From: Sphingobium cupriresistens
GTDB taxonomy: Bacteria > Pseudomonadota > Alphaproteobacteria > Sphingomonadales > Sphingomonadaceae
Assembly: GCF_004152865.1 (NCBI RefSeq)
Contig: NZ_SEOO01000035.1
Coordinates: forward strand, 1-35,865
Direction: 5' to 3'
DNA: 35,865 nt
This document shows positions 8,906-17,885 of this stretch, in pieces. The notes below the pieces were generated by a model. The model worked only from the letters and a program-made list of their open reading frames with translations, searched no databases and was not told where the DNA came from. Position 1 is the first letter of the stretch. Every line of letters begins with the position of its first letter. Made by a program: the position numbers and the translations under genes.

Positions 8906-9733
8906 ATGAGTTTTGATAGAGGTCGCCGCGGCGGGCGCGGCAAGGACAAGCGCGACGGTTTCGGCGACGACAATTTCTACGATCAGGGCGGCCGCGGCGG
9001 CGGTGGCTTCGGCGGCGGTTTCGGCGGTGGTGATCGCTTCGGCGGCGGTGGCGGCGGCTTCGGTGGCGATCGTGGAGGTTTCGGCGGCGGTGATCGCGGC
9101 GGCGGCTTTGGCGGTGGTCGCAGTGGCGGCGGCTTCGGCGGCGGTGGTTTCGGCGGCGGCGGCGGCGGTGGTGGTCGCGGCATGCCTGCCCAGGTCGTCG
9201 GCGAAGGCAAGGGCGTCGTAAAATTCTTCAACGGACAAAAGGGCTTCGGCTTCATCGTTCGTGACGATGGCGGCGAAGACGTGTTCGTGCACATCAGCGC
9301 CGTCGAGCAGGCCGGCCTGACCGGTCTGGCCGAAGGACAGCCGCTCGGCTTCACCCTGGTCGATCGTGGCGGCAAGGTGTCGGCGACCGATCTGGTGATC
9401 GACGGTGAACCGCTCCCCGTCACCGATCGCGGTCCGCCGCGTGAAGCGCGTGAACCTCGCGCCGGTGGTTTCGGTGGCGCGCCGGACCGTGGCGGCCCGC
9501 AGCGTCAGTTGACCGGCGAGCGCTCCAGCGGCACCGTGAAGTTCTTCAACGCGATGAAGGGCTTCGGCTTCATTCAGCGTGATGACGGCCAGCCCGACGC
9601 CTTCGTGCACATCAGCGCCGTCGAACGCGCCGGCATGGCCGCCCTGAATGAGGGCGACCGGCTCGACTTCGAACTGGAAGTCGATCGTCGCGGCAAATAC
9701 GCCGCGGTGAATCTCCAGTCTAAGGCCGACTAA
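8906..9733 (+). CDS. Gly-rich two-domain cold-shock RNA-binding protein
   Basis: A 275-aa protein with two cold-shock domains. Residues 1-95 are a basic, Gly/Phe/Arg-rich low-complexity segment of GGGFGG and RGGRG-like units, resembling RGG boxes of RNA-binding proteins. CSD1 (about 100-165) has GVVKFFNGQKGFGFIVRDDG and DVFVHIS (RNP1 and RNP2). CSD2 (about 207-272) has GTVKFFNAMKGFGFIQRDDG and AFVHIS. Two CSDs are common in alphaproteobacteria; the long RGG-like head is less common. Likely an RNA chaperone or antiterminator. It is monocistronic, with a 280-base leader that may hold regulation and a strong terminator after it. Confidence 0.9.
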   Translation: MSFDRGRRGGRGKDKRDGFGDDNFYDQGGRGGGGFGGGFGGGDRFGGGGGGFGGDRGGFGGGDRGGGFGGGRSGGGFGGGGFGGGGGGGGRGMPAQVVGEGKGVVKFFNGQKGFGFIVRDDGGEDVFVHISAVEQAGLTGLAEGQPLGFTLVDRGGKVSATDLVIDGEPLPVTDRGPPREAREPRAGGFGGAPDRGGPQRQLTGERSSGTVKFFNAMKGFGFIQRDDGQPDAFVHISAVERAGMAALNEGDRLDFELEVDRRGKYAAVNLQSKAD

Positions 9734-9776
9734 GGCGCTGACGGATCATCCCTGTTACAGGGGAGAGGATAGGGAA

Positions 9777-9807
9777 GGGGTCGCCTGCAAGGGCGGCCCC
9801 TTTTTTT
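9777..9807 (+). terminator. Rho-independent terminator of the cold-shock gene
   Basis: A 9-bp GC-rich stem (9777-9785 with 9792-9800, one G-T wobble), a 6-base loop and a run of seven T at 9801-9807. It starts 44 bases after the stop codon. Confidence 0.88.
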
Positions 9808-10010
9808 AGGGCGCTAGGTGCACGTTGCGTGGTCGATGCAATCCGAGCAGATAGCGCATCGCGCAGAAAAATAAGGCCCGCGCCTTCGCCTAAAAGGATA
9901 TGAAAAAATAGAGCGCGCGACTTCCATTATATTTAACGAAACATTCTCTCGCAGATGTTGCGCTTGTTCCGTGAATTTAAGAGGTCTCTCTTCTTTCGCA
10001 CGCCCATTGC
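9808..10010. other. AT-richer intergenic stretch, no gene supported
   Basis: About 200 bases between two terminators. One 71-codon frame runs on the minus strand, but it has no ribosome site and no recognisable family. The base composition is richer in A/T than its surroundings. A small RNA is conceivable but nothing specific shows it. Confidence 0.35.
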
Positions 10011-10044
10011 AGAAAAGGCCGGCCCTCAACGGACCGGCCTTCTT
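10011..10044 (-). terminator. Terminator after the zinc-ribbon gene
   Basis: Inverted repeat AAGGCCGG (10015-10022) and CCGGCCTT (10034-10041). On the minus strand it is followed by TTTT, and it begins right after the stop codon of the zinc-ribbon gene. The flanks are also T-rich in the plus direction, so it may work both ways. Confidence 0.75.
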
Positions 10045-10338
10045 TTAATCGAACAACTCTTCCAAAAAGCTTTTCTTTCGCTTTTTCGGGTAGCCCCGAT
10101 CATCATCCCGATAATCGCGATCGGGACGATAGCTGGCCTGCCCAAAGGGCGCGGACGGCGGCGACGGGGCGCTTGCCTGCCCCGACCGCTCGATGATCTT
10201 GTCCAACTCGCCCCGGTCCAGCCAGACGCCCCGGCATTGCGGGCAATAATCGATCTCCACCCCCTGCCGATCCGTCATCGCCAATCCGACATGACAGACC
10301 GGGCAGAGCATGGCCGATACGGCAGCCTGATCCCGCAT
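10045..10338 (-). CDS. TFIIB-type zinc-ribbon protein
   Basis: A 97-aa protein with one treble-clef zinc ribbon: CPVCHVGL then DYCPQCRGVWLDRGELDKII, the four-Cys pattern and the WLDRGEL segment of the zf-TFIIB (COG3809) family. The C-terminus is a disordered, charged tail (RDYRDDDRGYPKKRKKS) ending in a short helix. Function is unknown. It lies 4 bases after the Bax-inhibitor-like gene, so the two are presumably co-transcribed. Confidence 0.85.
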   Translation of the reverse strand: MRDQAAVSAMLCPVCHVGLAMTDRQGVEIDYCPQCRGVWLDRGELDKIIERSGQASAPSPPSAPFGQASYRPDRDYRDDDRGYPKKRKKSFLEELFD

Positions 10339-10342
10339 CCGC

Positions 10343-11053
10343 TTATTCCCGCTCGCCGGTCAGGCTGAGCAGCATCTGGAACAGGTTGACGAAGTTCAGG
10401 TACAGCGACAGCGCGCCCATGACCTGCATCTTCTGCGCCACTTCATGCCCGGCATAGACGAAATAGTCCGACTTGATGCGCTGCACGTCCCAGGCGGTCA
10501 GGCCGGTGAAGACCACCACGCCGATGATCGAGATGACCATCTGCATCGCCGAAGACCCCAGGAAGATGTTGATCAGGCTGGCGACGATGATGCCGATCAG
10601 GCCCATCATGAGGAAGCTGCCCATCTTCGTCAGGTCGCGCTGGGTTGTATAGCCCCACAGTGCCATGGTGAGGAACATGACCGCGGCCGAGAAGAAGGCC
10701 TGGGCGATGCTGCCGCCGGTGAAGACCAGGAACACGCTGCCCAGCGACACGCCCATCACCGCCGCGAACGCCCAGAAAGTCATGCGCGCGGTCGCGGTCG
10801 TCATCCTGTCGATGCGAAAGCTGAAGAAGAACACGAAGGCCAGCGGCGCGAAAATCGCCACCCATTTGAGCGGCGTGCCGTAAATGGCGGCGGCCAGCGT
10901 CGGCATATTGCCGACCAGCGCCGCGACCAGGCCGGTGATGACCAGGCCAAGACCCATATTGCGGAAGACGCCCAGCATGTGTGCGCGCAGGCCGGCGTCG
11001 GTCTGCGCCGTCTGGCTGGCGCCATAGCCCGACATGCGAACGGGATTATTCAT
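10343..11053 (-). CDS. Bax inhibitor-1/YccA family membrane protein
   Basis: Integral membrane protein of the BI-1/YccA/TMBIM superfamily, about 236 aa with seven predicted helices. Family features include LRAHMLGVFRNMGLGLVITGLVAAL near the N-terminus and the C-terminal GALSLYLNFVNLFQMLLSL. I take the ATG at 11053 (MNNPVRMSGYG), with a GGAG 12 bases upstream; a GTG three codons earlier lies too close to that site. Bacterial members are linked to calcium leak or to FtsH-related quality control, but no role can be assigned here. First gene of a pair with the zinc-ribbon protein. Confidence 0.92.
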   Translation of the reverse strand: MNNPVRMSGYGASQTAQTDAGLRAHMLGVFRNMGLGLVITGLVAALVGNMPTLAAAIYGTPLKWVAIFAPLAFVFFFSFRIDRMTTATARMTFWAFAAVMGVSLGSVFLVFTGGSIAQAFFSAAVMFLTMALWGYTTQRDLTKMGSFLMMGLIGIIVASLINIFLGSSAMQMVISIIGVVVFTGLTAWDVQRIKSDYFVYAGHEVAQKMQVMGALSLYLNFVNLFQMLLSLTGERE

Positions 11054-11441
11054 GGGAAACACTCACTCCATCATCCAATGTGGTTCGAGTGGCCCGGTGC
11101 GGTCTCCTGCGGCAACGAGAGGGGGCAAATTACCGCAAAACCAGCACCGGGCACACCCGATGCGGTCCGACATCGCGACAGGGATAAGGGGGAAATCCAT
11201 GTCGCCAGAGGGGCCCGGCCCGCATCGACAATATCGGATGCTCAATGCCCGGCCGCAAGGGATGAGCCCGCCTGCAACATTTTATTACAATCTGACGATG
11301 TCGCGCACGTCATGGACAGCAGGTCATGGACGGGGGCGGCCCTGCGCGAAAGAGACAGCAAGTTGGACATTTGTATTGCTTCACCCATTGTCGTTACTTA
11401 GCTAAGTAACATAATGACCTCATGGGGATGGCAAGGAAGGA
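11054..11441. promoter_or_regulatory. Divergent intergenic region before cysS
   Basis: 388 bases between the BI-1 and cysS genes. Frames that cross it are continuations of shadows. The right-hand 120 bases are A/T-richer and contain a possible -35 (TTGGAC near 11363) followed by the palindrome at 11393. The left part shows no recognisable element beyond the BI-1 ribosome site. Confidence 0.4.
11393..11410. promoter_or_regulatory. Perfect 18-bp palindrome, probable operator
   Basis: GTTACTTAGCTAAGTAAC is fully self-complementary and lies 68-85 bases before the favoured cysS start, close to where a promoter would sit. TTACTt/aAGTAA half-sites resemble those bound by winged-helix regulators (HxlR/MarR-like), but this assignment is only a resemblance. 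No regulator gene lies beside it. Confidence 0.55.
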
Positions 11442-11477
11442 TTGACCCTCACGACGCTTCGCGACATGGCGTATCCC

Positions 11478-12992
11478 ATGTCCGACGACCAGCATATCCC
11501 CGCGCCGCTGCGCCTGTTCAACAGTCTGATCCGCACGATCGAGCCATTCGCGCCGATCGAGGATCATCATGCGCGCGTCTATAGCTGCGGCCCGACGGTC
11601 TATAATTACGCCCATATCGGCAATCTGCGCGCCTATGTCTTCACCGACACGCTGCGCCGGACGTTGTTGTGGAAAGGGCTGGCCGTCACCCACATCATCA
11701 ACATCACCGATGTCGGCCATTTGACCAGTGACGCCGACGCAGGCGACGACAAGATGGAGGCGGCCGCGCGCGCATCGGCCAAGAGCATCTGGGATATCGC
11801 CGCCCATTATACGCAGGCCTTCAAGCAGAACATCGCCGACCTTAACATCCTGTCGCCCAGCGAATGGACGGTCGCGACCGACTATGTGCCGCAGATGATC
11901 GCCTTTGCCGAAAAGATCGCGCCGACACATTGCTATGAACTGGACAGCGGCCTTTATTTCGACAGCAGCAGCGTGCCCGATTATGGCGCGCTGGCCGGCG
12001 GCCGCGACGATGCGGCGCACGCCCGGATCGATCCCGTCGCGGGCAAGCGCAACCCATCCGACTTCGCGATCTGGCGCAAGTCGCCGCCCGGCGAGCAGCG
12101 CCAGATGGAATGGGACAGCCCCTGGGGCAAGGGCGCGCCGGGTTGGCATCTGGAATGTTCCGTCATGTCGCAGACCCGGCTGGGTCAGCCGTTCGACATC
12201 CACACCGGCGGCATCGACCATCGCGAAATCCACCATCCCAATGAAATCGCCCAGAACCAGGCTTTCCATGTCTGCTGCGGCGATCCCGGTGTGGCGGCGG
12301 CCGGCTTCACCGGCGCGCGCTGGTGGATGCACAACAACTTCCTGGTCGACCGCCAAGGCAAAATGTCAAAGTCGAAGGGCGGCTTCACTACCCTCTTCAG
12401 CCTCATCGACGCGGGCGTGCATCCCATCGCCTACCGTCTGTTGTGCCTGGGCGCCCATTACCGGTCCGAACTGGAATTCAGCGCCGACAATCTGGCCGCC
12501 GCGCTGACCCGGCTCAAGCGACTGATCATGGGGGTCGAGGGCCTGAAGGCCCGCGCCGAGGGCGTGACCTGGCAATCCCCGCGTCTCGACTATCTGCGCG
12601 CCAACCTCCATCCCAAGCTGACGCCGCTGCTCGAACAGTTCGACGCGGCGATAACCGACGACCTGATGACGCCGCGCGCCCTTCCGCTGCTGGAAGAGGC
12701 GATCGGCATCAAGAAGGTGCCGGTGGACGAAAAGCTCTGCCTGATCGCCGCCTTCGATCAGGCGCTGGGCCTGAACCTGCTGACGCTCAGCCGTGCGGAC
12801 CTGCGCCTCCAGCCCAAGGATGCGCAGATCGCGCCGGAGGCGATCGAGGCCGAACTGGAGCGCCGCACCGTCGCCCGCGCCGAAAAGGACTTCGCCCTGT
12901 CGGACGAGATTCGCGACGCCCTGATCGCCCGCGGGGTCGAGGTGATGGACGGCGATCCGCTGCGTTGGGACTGGCGGCTGACGCTGGGCTGA
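11478..12992 (+). CDS. cysS: Cysteinyl-tRNA synthetase
   Basis: Class I aminoacyl-tRNA synthetase charging tRNA-Cys, about 504 aa. The zinc/active-site segment YSCGPTVYNYAHIGNLRAY contains the HIGH signature (HIGN). The KMSKS loop is GKMSKSKGG. The HECS-like zinc site (GWHLECSVMS) and GGIDHREIHHPNEIAQNQA are also intact. The C-terminal helical domain ends at the stop. The frame is open to a TTG at 11442, which has a close purine-rich run. I prefer the ATG at 11478 (MSDDQHIPAPLRLFNSL) because homologues start just before LRLFNSL. Essential core gene, preceded by the palindrome at 11393. Confidence 0.95.
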   Translation: MSDDQHIPAPLRLFNSLIRTIEPFAPIEDHHARVYSCGPTVYNYAHIGNLRAYVFTDTLRRTLLWKGLAVTHIINITDVGHLTSDADAGDDKMEAAARASAKSIWDIAAHYTQAFKQNIADLNILSPSEWTVATDYVPQMIAFAEKIAPTHCYELDSGLYFDSSSVPDYGALAGGRDDAAHARIDPVAGKRNPSDFAIWRKSPPGEQRQMEWDSPWGKGAPGWHLECSVMSQTRLGQPFDIHTGGIDHREIHHPNEIAQNQAFHVCCGDPGVAAAGFTGARWWMHNNFLVDRQGKMSKSKGGFTTLFSLIDAGVHPIAYRLLCLGAHYRSELEFSADNLAAALTRLKRLIMGVEGLKARAEGVTWQSPRLDYLRANLHPKLTPLLEQFDAAITDDLMTPRALPLLEEAIGIKKVPVDEKLCLIAAFDQALGLNLLTLSRADLRLQPKDAQIAPEAIEAELERRTVARAEKDFALSDEIRDALIARGVEVMDGDPLRWDWRLTLG

Positions 12993-13077
12993 CGGTCAAG
13001 CACCGGCATCGGCCTTGACGGCCGCTTTCCGCCGACCCAAGAGACAGGCGGGTCGAGTCAAAAGCGGGGGTGGTGTC

Positions 13078-16020
13078 GTGCAGCTTTCCACGCGGTGTGC
13101 GGCCATGATTCTGGCGCTGGCCCTGCCGACCCATGCGGCGTCCGCGGCCGCCCCGACGGGGGCTTTTTCGCCCACCGACCTGCGCCATGCCCGGCTCTAT
13201 TTGCTTGAACGGCAGGCGACTGCTCTGTTCGACAGCGACGATTATGCGCTGTCCATGTCGCAAAAGACCCGCGACGCCTGGACCCGACTGCATAGCGCCG
13301 CAATGAAGACAAAGGTCGCGGGCAAGCCCCACCCGCTCGCCGGGGTCGCCTTGATCAACCTATCCTCCATGGACCAGATCGACGGCAAGAATCCCGACGC
13401 GCTGGCCCATGCCAATGCAGGCCTGGCGCTGCTCGCGCCCTTCGCCGACGCCTATTCCGTGGCCTGGATGCAGGGCCTGTCGATCAAGGGCTATGTCCAG
13501 GCGGCGCTGGGCGACGTGACCGGCGCAGCGGAGATATTGGCGCAGGCCAGCCGCTATATGGACGGCTATATTGCTCGCACGCCGTCCGACAAACTCGACC
13601 CGTCGACGCATATGCTGCGATCGAACATCGCCTTCTCCCACGCCCAGGCGCTGACCCGGCTTGGCCGCAATGACGAGGCGGTGGACGCGCAAAAAGCCAG
13701 CATGGAGGCGCGGATCGCGGCGGCCGGCCCCAACAGCCCCGACACGATCGGTTCTTATTACAGCTATGCGCAGATGCTTCAGCGCGCCGACCGCGATGTG
13801 GAGGCGGAAAAATATGCGCGCATGGCGGTCGACATCGCCACCGATCATGTCGACCGCAAACATCCCAGCTACGCTCGCGCACTCGAAGCGCTGGGTCTGC
13901 TGCTGTCGCGCACCGGACGGCGCAACGAGAGCCTCGATTATCTGCAGCGCGCCATCGCCATCAAGCGCGACACGGTCGGCGCCGGCAGCCTCTATTTCCA
14001 GTTCGGCCTGCAAAATCTCGGCACCGTGCTGTTGCCGCTGGAACGCTATGCCGACGCTGAAACCCTGTTCATGGAGGCGGAACGCGGCTTTCGTGGGATC
14101 GAAGGGGAAAATAGCCCGCAATCGGCTCGCGCCCTCGCCTTCGCCGCATCCGCAACGCTGGCAGAGGGGCGGCGCGACCAGAGTGTCGAGCGGTTCAACG
14201 CTGCATTGGCGCGGGTGCGCGCCGGATCGGACAAGGACCGGGATATCGGCCAGCGGGTCTATCCCTATCTCATCCCGGCTTTGATCGCCGCCGGACATGG
14301 CGAAGAGGCCCGCGCCGCCGCTGCCGCCTTTGCGGCTGAAACGCGCCAGCTCGACAATGCGCCTGCGATTCCCTTGGCGCAGGCGGCGATGCTGTCCGCC
14401 TGGACCGGATCGGACCAGGCGGCGCTCGGCGAGACGGCGCGACGCCTTGCCGGCTTGCTGCGCGACGATGCCAGTGTCCATGACGACGCCGAACTGACAG
14501 AGGAGCAGCGGGCCGCGCTCGACACGATCCTGGCGGTGGCGACGCAGGCGCAGGACGCCGCGCTGGCGCTGGACGCGATGGCGATCCTGGCCGGATCGCG
14601 CATCGCCCAGGCCAACCGGCTGGTCGCCCAGCGGCTGGTCGCCGATCCGGCGCTGGCTGCGCGGGTGCGCCGCCTGCAAGACCGTACCAAGACGCTTCAG
14701 GCCGCCGACAGCCGCCTGCTCAAGGCCTTGGCGACCGACAACGGCGTCGCGGCGGCCCGCACCGAACGCGCCGCCGTGGCGGCAACGGTCGATGCCGAGC
14801 GCGCCGCCATCGCCCGCGACTATCCACGCTGGGTGGAGGCGAAGGGCGGCGAGCGGCCCGATCTGGAGACTGTGCGCGCCGGGCTGGGTGAGGACGAAGC
14901 GCTGCTGGCGGTGATGCCCGCTTTCGACGGAGTCTATCTGCTCGCGGTCAGCGCCGGGGGCACGCGGATCGAGCGGGCGCAGATGGATCGCGCCGCGCTG
15001 GTGGCGTTGGTGGGGCGGCTGCGCGGTTCGCTTAGTCCAGCCGGTTTCGACCAGGGCAGCGCACACATGCTATATCGCCAGATATTCACCCCCGGCATCC
15101 TCGCCACGCTGGGCAAGGCGCGGATGCTGCGCATCGTGCCGACCGGCGCCTTCGCCTCGCTACCCTTCGGGATGCTGCCGCAGCGGCCGATGGCCGCGGT
15201 GACGCGCCATGCGCCCTGGCTGATCCGCCGCTTCGCAATCGAGGTGCAGCCCGGATTTACCGCGACCAGAGATCGGCGACAGCAGATGGCGGCGCGGAAC
15301 CAGCGTTTTCTGGGCATTGGCGCGCCGCTGACCTTTGGCGCCGTCCAGACGACCGATGCGCCGCGCGGCGCCGGGGCGATGCTGGCCGCCAACGCCTATT
15401 TCCGCACTGGCGGCGCGGATGCGCGGGCGCTGTCGCAATTGCCGCCGCTGCCCGGATCGCAGGCCGAATTGCAAGCCGTAGCGCATCGCTTCGGCATGGA
15501 TCGCACCACCTTGCTGATCGGACGGGACGCCAGCGAAGCTGCGCTGCGGGACCGTGACCTGTCCGGCTATGCCGTGATCCTGTTCGCGACCCATGGGCTG
15601 GTCAGCGGCGAGATGGAAGGCGTGACCGAGCCCGCGCTGCTACTGTCCCCCCCGGCCGCCGATGCGGTCGGCGACGACGGGCTGCTGACGGCGTCGGAAG
15701 TGGCGGCGATGCGGATCGGCGCGGACTGGGTCATCCTGTCGGCGTGCAACACCGCGGCGGGGAACGACGCGCAGGCCCCGGCCTATTCGGGGCTGGCGCA
15801 GGCGTTTCGCTATGCCGGGGCGGGATCGCTGCTGGTGTCGCACTGGCCGGTGCGGGACGACGCCAGCGCCTTCGTCACATTGGAGACGGTGAAGGGCGCG
15901 GCGCGTGGCCTGCCCCGCGCCGTGGCGCTGCAGCGGGCGATGCTCAAGCTGATCGGATCGAAGCGGCCCGCCGCCGCCCAGCCCTATATCTGGGCGCCGT
16001 TCATTCTGATGGGGCGTTAA
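13078..16020 (+). CDS. Exported TPR-CHAT (caspase-fold) protein
   Basis: A 980-aa protein with a probable signal peptide (AAMILALALPTHAASA), an extended helical/TPR region, and a C-terminal CHAT domain. TPR-like repeats are seen around EALGLLLSRTGRRNESLDYLQRA and NLGTVLLPLERYADAETLF. The CHAT core has AVILFATHGLVSG, with the catalytic His at about residue 839, and VILSACNTAAGND, with the catalytic Cys at about residue 890; HWPVRDDAS follows. The His-Cys dyad suggests an active cysteine peptidase of clan CD. I prefer the GTG at 13078; the frame is open to a TTG at 13015. CHAT proteases include separase-like and CRISPR-associated effectors, but this exported form is a conserved solo gene of unknown target. 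It ends overlapping the convergent ABC-F gene. Confidence 0.88.
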   Translation: MQLSTRCAAMILALALPTHAASAAAPTGAFSPTDLRHARLYLLERQATALFDSDDYALSMSQKTRDAWTRLHSAAMKTKVAGKPHPLAGVALINLSSMDQIDGKNPDALAHANAGLALLAPFADAYSVAWMQGLSIKGYVQAALGDVTGAAEILAQASRYMDGYIARTPSDKLDPSTHMLRSNIAFSHAQALTRLGRNDEAVDAQKASMEARIAAAGPNSPDTIGSYYSYAQMLQRADRDVEAEKYARMAVDIATDHVDRKHPSYARALEALGLLLSRTGRRNESLDYLQRAIAIKRDTVGAGSLYFQFGLQNLGTVLLPLERYADAETLFMEAERGFRGIEGENSPQSARALAFAASATLAEGRRDQSVERFNAALARVRAGSDKDRDIGQRVYPYLIPALIAAGHGEEARAAAAAFAAETRQLDNAPAIPLAQAAMLSAWTGSDQAALGETARRLAGLLRDDASVHDDAELTEEQRAALDTILAVATQAQDAALALDAMAILAGSRIAQANRLVAQRLVADPALAARVRRLQDRTKTLQAADSRLLKALATDNGVAAARTERAAVAATVDAERAAIARDYPRWVEAKGGERPDLETVRAGLGEDEALLAVMPAFDGVYLLAVSAGGTRIERAQMDRAALVALVGRLRGSLSPAGFDQGSAHMLYRQIFTPGILATLGKARMLRIVPTGAFASLPFGMLPQRPMAAVTRHAPWLIRRFAIEVQPGFTATRDRRQQMAARNQRFLGIGAPLTFGAVQTTDAPRGAGAMLAANAYFRTGGADARALSQLPPLPGSQAELQAVAHRFGMDRTTLLIGRDASEAALRDRDLSGYAVILFATHGLVSGEMEGVTEPALLLSPPAADAVGDDGLLTASEVAAMRIGADWVILSACNTAAGNDAQAPAYSGLAQAFRYAGAGSLLVSHWPVRDDASAFVTLETVKGAARGLPRAVALQRAMLKLIGSKRPAAAQPYIWAPFILMGR

Positions 16021-17885
16021 CCCGCTTCCAGCGCCGCGCCGGCCTCCATCCAGATTTCCTCGGCGCTCTCCAGCTTCTTTTCAACCTCGGCCCGCTTCAT
16101 CATCAGCTGGCTGGTGGTCATCTTCGCTTCCGCGCCGGTCGCCGCCTTGGGGTCGGACAGGACCGTATCGATACGCTTGCGCTCGGCGATCAGGGTGGTC
16201 ATTTCGCGCTCCGCCTTGTTGACCGCGTTTTTCAGCACCTTCTGCTTTTCGCGCCATTCGGCGGCGGCCTTCTTGTCCGCCTTGCGATCGACCTTCGGGG
16301 CGTCGCCGCTGCTGCTGTTGCCGTCCGCCTTGCGCAGGATGATGTCGGTATAGTCATCGAGCGATCCGTCGAACGGCTGGGCGGTGCCGTTGTCGACCAG
16401 CACCAGACGATCGGCGACCAGTTCGATCATGTGCCGGTCGTGCGACACGATCACCACCGCGCCGCTATAGTCGTTGAGCGCCTGGACCAGCGCTTCGCGG
16501 CTGTCGACGTCGAGATGGTTGGTCGGTTCGTCGAGGATCAGCATGTGCGGCGCGTCGCGGGTGATGAGCGCCAGCGCCAGACGGGCGCGCTCGCCGCCGG
16601 ACATGGAGCCGACCTTCTGTACCGCGCGCTCGCCGGAAAAGCCGAAGCGGCCGAGCTGGGCGCGGACCGCGCCCGGCGTCGCGCCCTTCATGACGCGGGT
16701 CATATGTTCCAGCGGCGTGTCGGTGACGTCCAGTTCCTCCACCTGATATTGGGTGAAATAGCCGACATTCATCTTGGGGCTGGAGGCCATCGTCCCTTCC
16801 ATCGGGGCGAGTTGCGCGGCGATTAGGCGGGCCAGCGTCGTCTTGCCATTGCCGTTGCGGCCGAGCAGCGCCAGGCGGTCGTCAGGATCGATGCGCAGGT
16901 TGATGCGCTTGAGGATCGGCGTTTCGGTGTAGCCGACCGAGGCCATGTCCATGGTGATGAGCGGCGGCCGCAGTTCGGCGGGGCTGGGAAAGCCGAAATG
17001 CAGCGTCGGATCTTCGCTGGCCGCGGCGATGGGCTGCATCCGGGCCAGCGCCTTGGCGCGGGACTGGGCCTGTTTCGCGGTCGAGGCGCGGGCCGAGTTG
17101 CGGGCGACATAGTCCTGCAACTTTTCGCGCTCCGCCTGCTGCTTGGCGCGGGCGGATTCGAGCTGGGCGAGCCGTTCGGCGCGCTGCCGTTCGAAGGCGT
17201 CGTAACCACCGGGATAGAGGGTGACCTTCCCCCCTTCCAGATGGAGGATATAGTCGACCACATTGTTGAGCAGGTCGCGTTCGTGGCTGATGACGACCAC
17301 GGTCCCGCGATAGGCCTTGAGGAAATTTTCCAGCCAGAGCGTCGCTTCGAGGTCGAGATGGTTCGACGGTTCGTCGAGCAGCAGCAGGTCCGGGTTGGAG
17401 AAGAGCAAAGAGGCGAGCGCCACGCGCATCTTCCAGCCGCCCGAATAGCTGTCGAGCGGGCGGCCCTGCATTTCCTCGTCAAAGCCGAGGCCGACGAGGA
17501 TGCGGGCGGCGCGGGCGGGCGCGGTATAGGCGTCGATCGCCGTCAGCCGCTCGTAGATATGGCCGAGGCGATCGGGGTCTTGCGTATGCTCCGCCTCCGC
17601 CATCAATTCGGCGCGTTCCTTGTCGGCTTCGAGCACGGTGTCGAAGGGGGTCGCGGTGCCGGACGGGGCTTCCTGCGCGATATAGCCCAGCCGCGTGTCG
17701 CGGGGCATGTCGCACGAGCCTTCGTCGGGATCGAGCTGGCCGATCATCACCTTCATCAGCGTGGACTTGCCCGCGCCGTTGCGGCCGATGAGGCCGACGC
17801 GGCTGCGCGGCGGCAAGGCAGCGGCGGCGCGATCGAGAATGACGCGGCCGCCAAGGCGCACGGTGATGGCGTTGAGATTCAGCAT
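16017..17885 (-). CDS. ABC-F family ATPase (Uup/YheS type)
   Basis: Soluble protein with two ABC ATPase domains and no membrane part, 622 aa from the ATG at 17885 (MLNLNAITVRLGGRVIL). Domain 1 shows GLIGRNGAGKSTL, SYSGGWKMRVALASLL and LLLLDEPSNHLDLEAT. Domain 2 shows ALLGRNGNGKTTL, SMSGGERARLALALI and MLILDEPTNHLDVDS. The interdomain linker is the charged helical P-site tRNA interaction motif, and the C-terminus is a Lys/Glu-rich coiled coil. ABC-F proteins act on the ribosome; Uup-like members help resolve stalled or misassembled ribosomes. The frame is open further upstream to 17969 but homologues start at MLNL. Stop codons overlap with the CHAT gene on the opposite strand. Confidence 0.94.
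   Translation of the reverse strand: MLNLNAITVRLGGRVILDRAAAALPPRSRVGLIGRNGAGKSTLMKVMIGQLDPDEGSCDMPRDTRLGYIAQEAPSGTATPFDTVLEADKERAELMAEAEHTQDPDRLGHIYERLTAIDAYTAPARAARILVGLGFDEEMQGRPLDSYSGGWKMRVALASLLFSNPDLLLLDEPSNHLDLEATLWLENFLKAYRGTVVVISHERDLLNNVVDYILHLEGGKVTLYPGGYDAFERQRAERLAQLESARAKQQAEREKLQDYVARNSARASTAKQAQSRAKALARMQPIAAASEDPTLHFGFPSPAELRPPLITMDMASVGYTETPILKRINLRIDPDDRLALLGRNGNGKTTLARLIAAQLAPMEGTMASSPKMNVGYFTQYQVEELDVTDTPLEHMTRVMKGATPGAVRAQLGRFGFSGERAVQKVGSMSGGERARLALALITRDAPHMLILDEPTNHLDVDSREALVQALNDYSGAVVIVSHDRHMIELVADRLVLVDNGTAQPFDGSLDDYTDIILRKADGNSSSGDAPKVDRKADKKAAAEWREKQKVLKNAVNKAEREMTTLIAERKRIDTVLSDPKAATGAEAKMTTSQLMMKRAEVEKKLESAEEIWMEAGAALEAG

Noticed and set aside
8843..9610. Ala/Thr-rich minus-strand frame opposite the cold-shock gene
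   Set aside because: It is the complement of Gly-rich codons; both CSDs lie on the plus strand.
9814..10029. 71-codon minus-strand ORF between two terminators
   Set aside because: No ribosome site or family, and it begins inside the terminator of the zinc-ribbon gene.
13360..15066. Long (568-codon) minus-strand open frame
   Set aside because: It is fully antisense to the TPR-CHAT gene, Arg/Gln/His-rich, with no recognisable domain. High GC creates such antisense frames.
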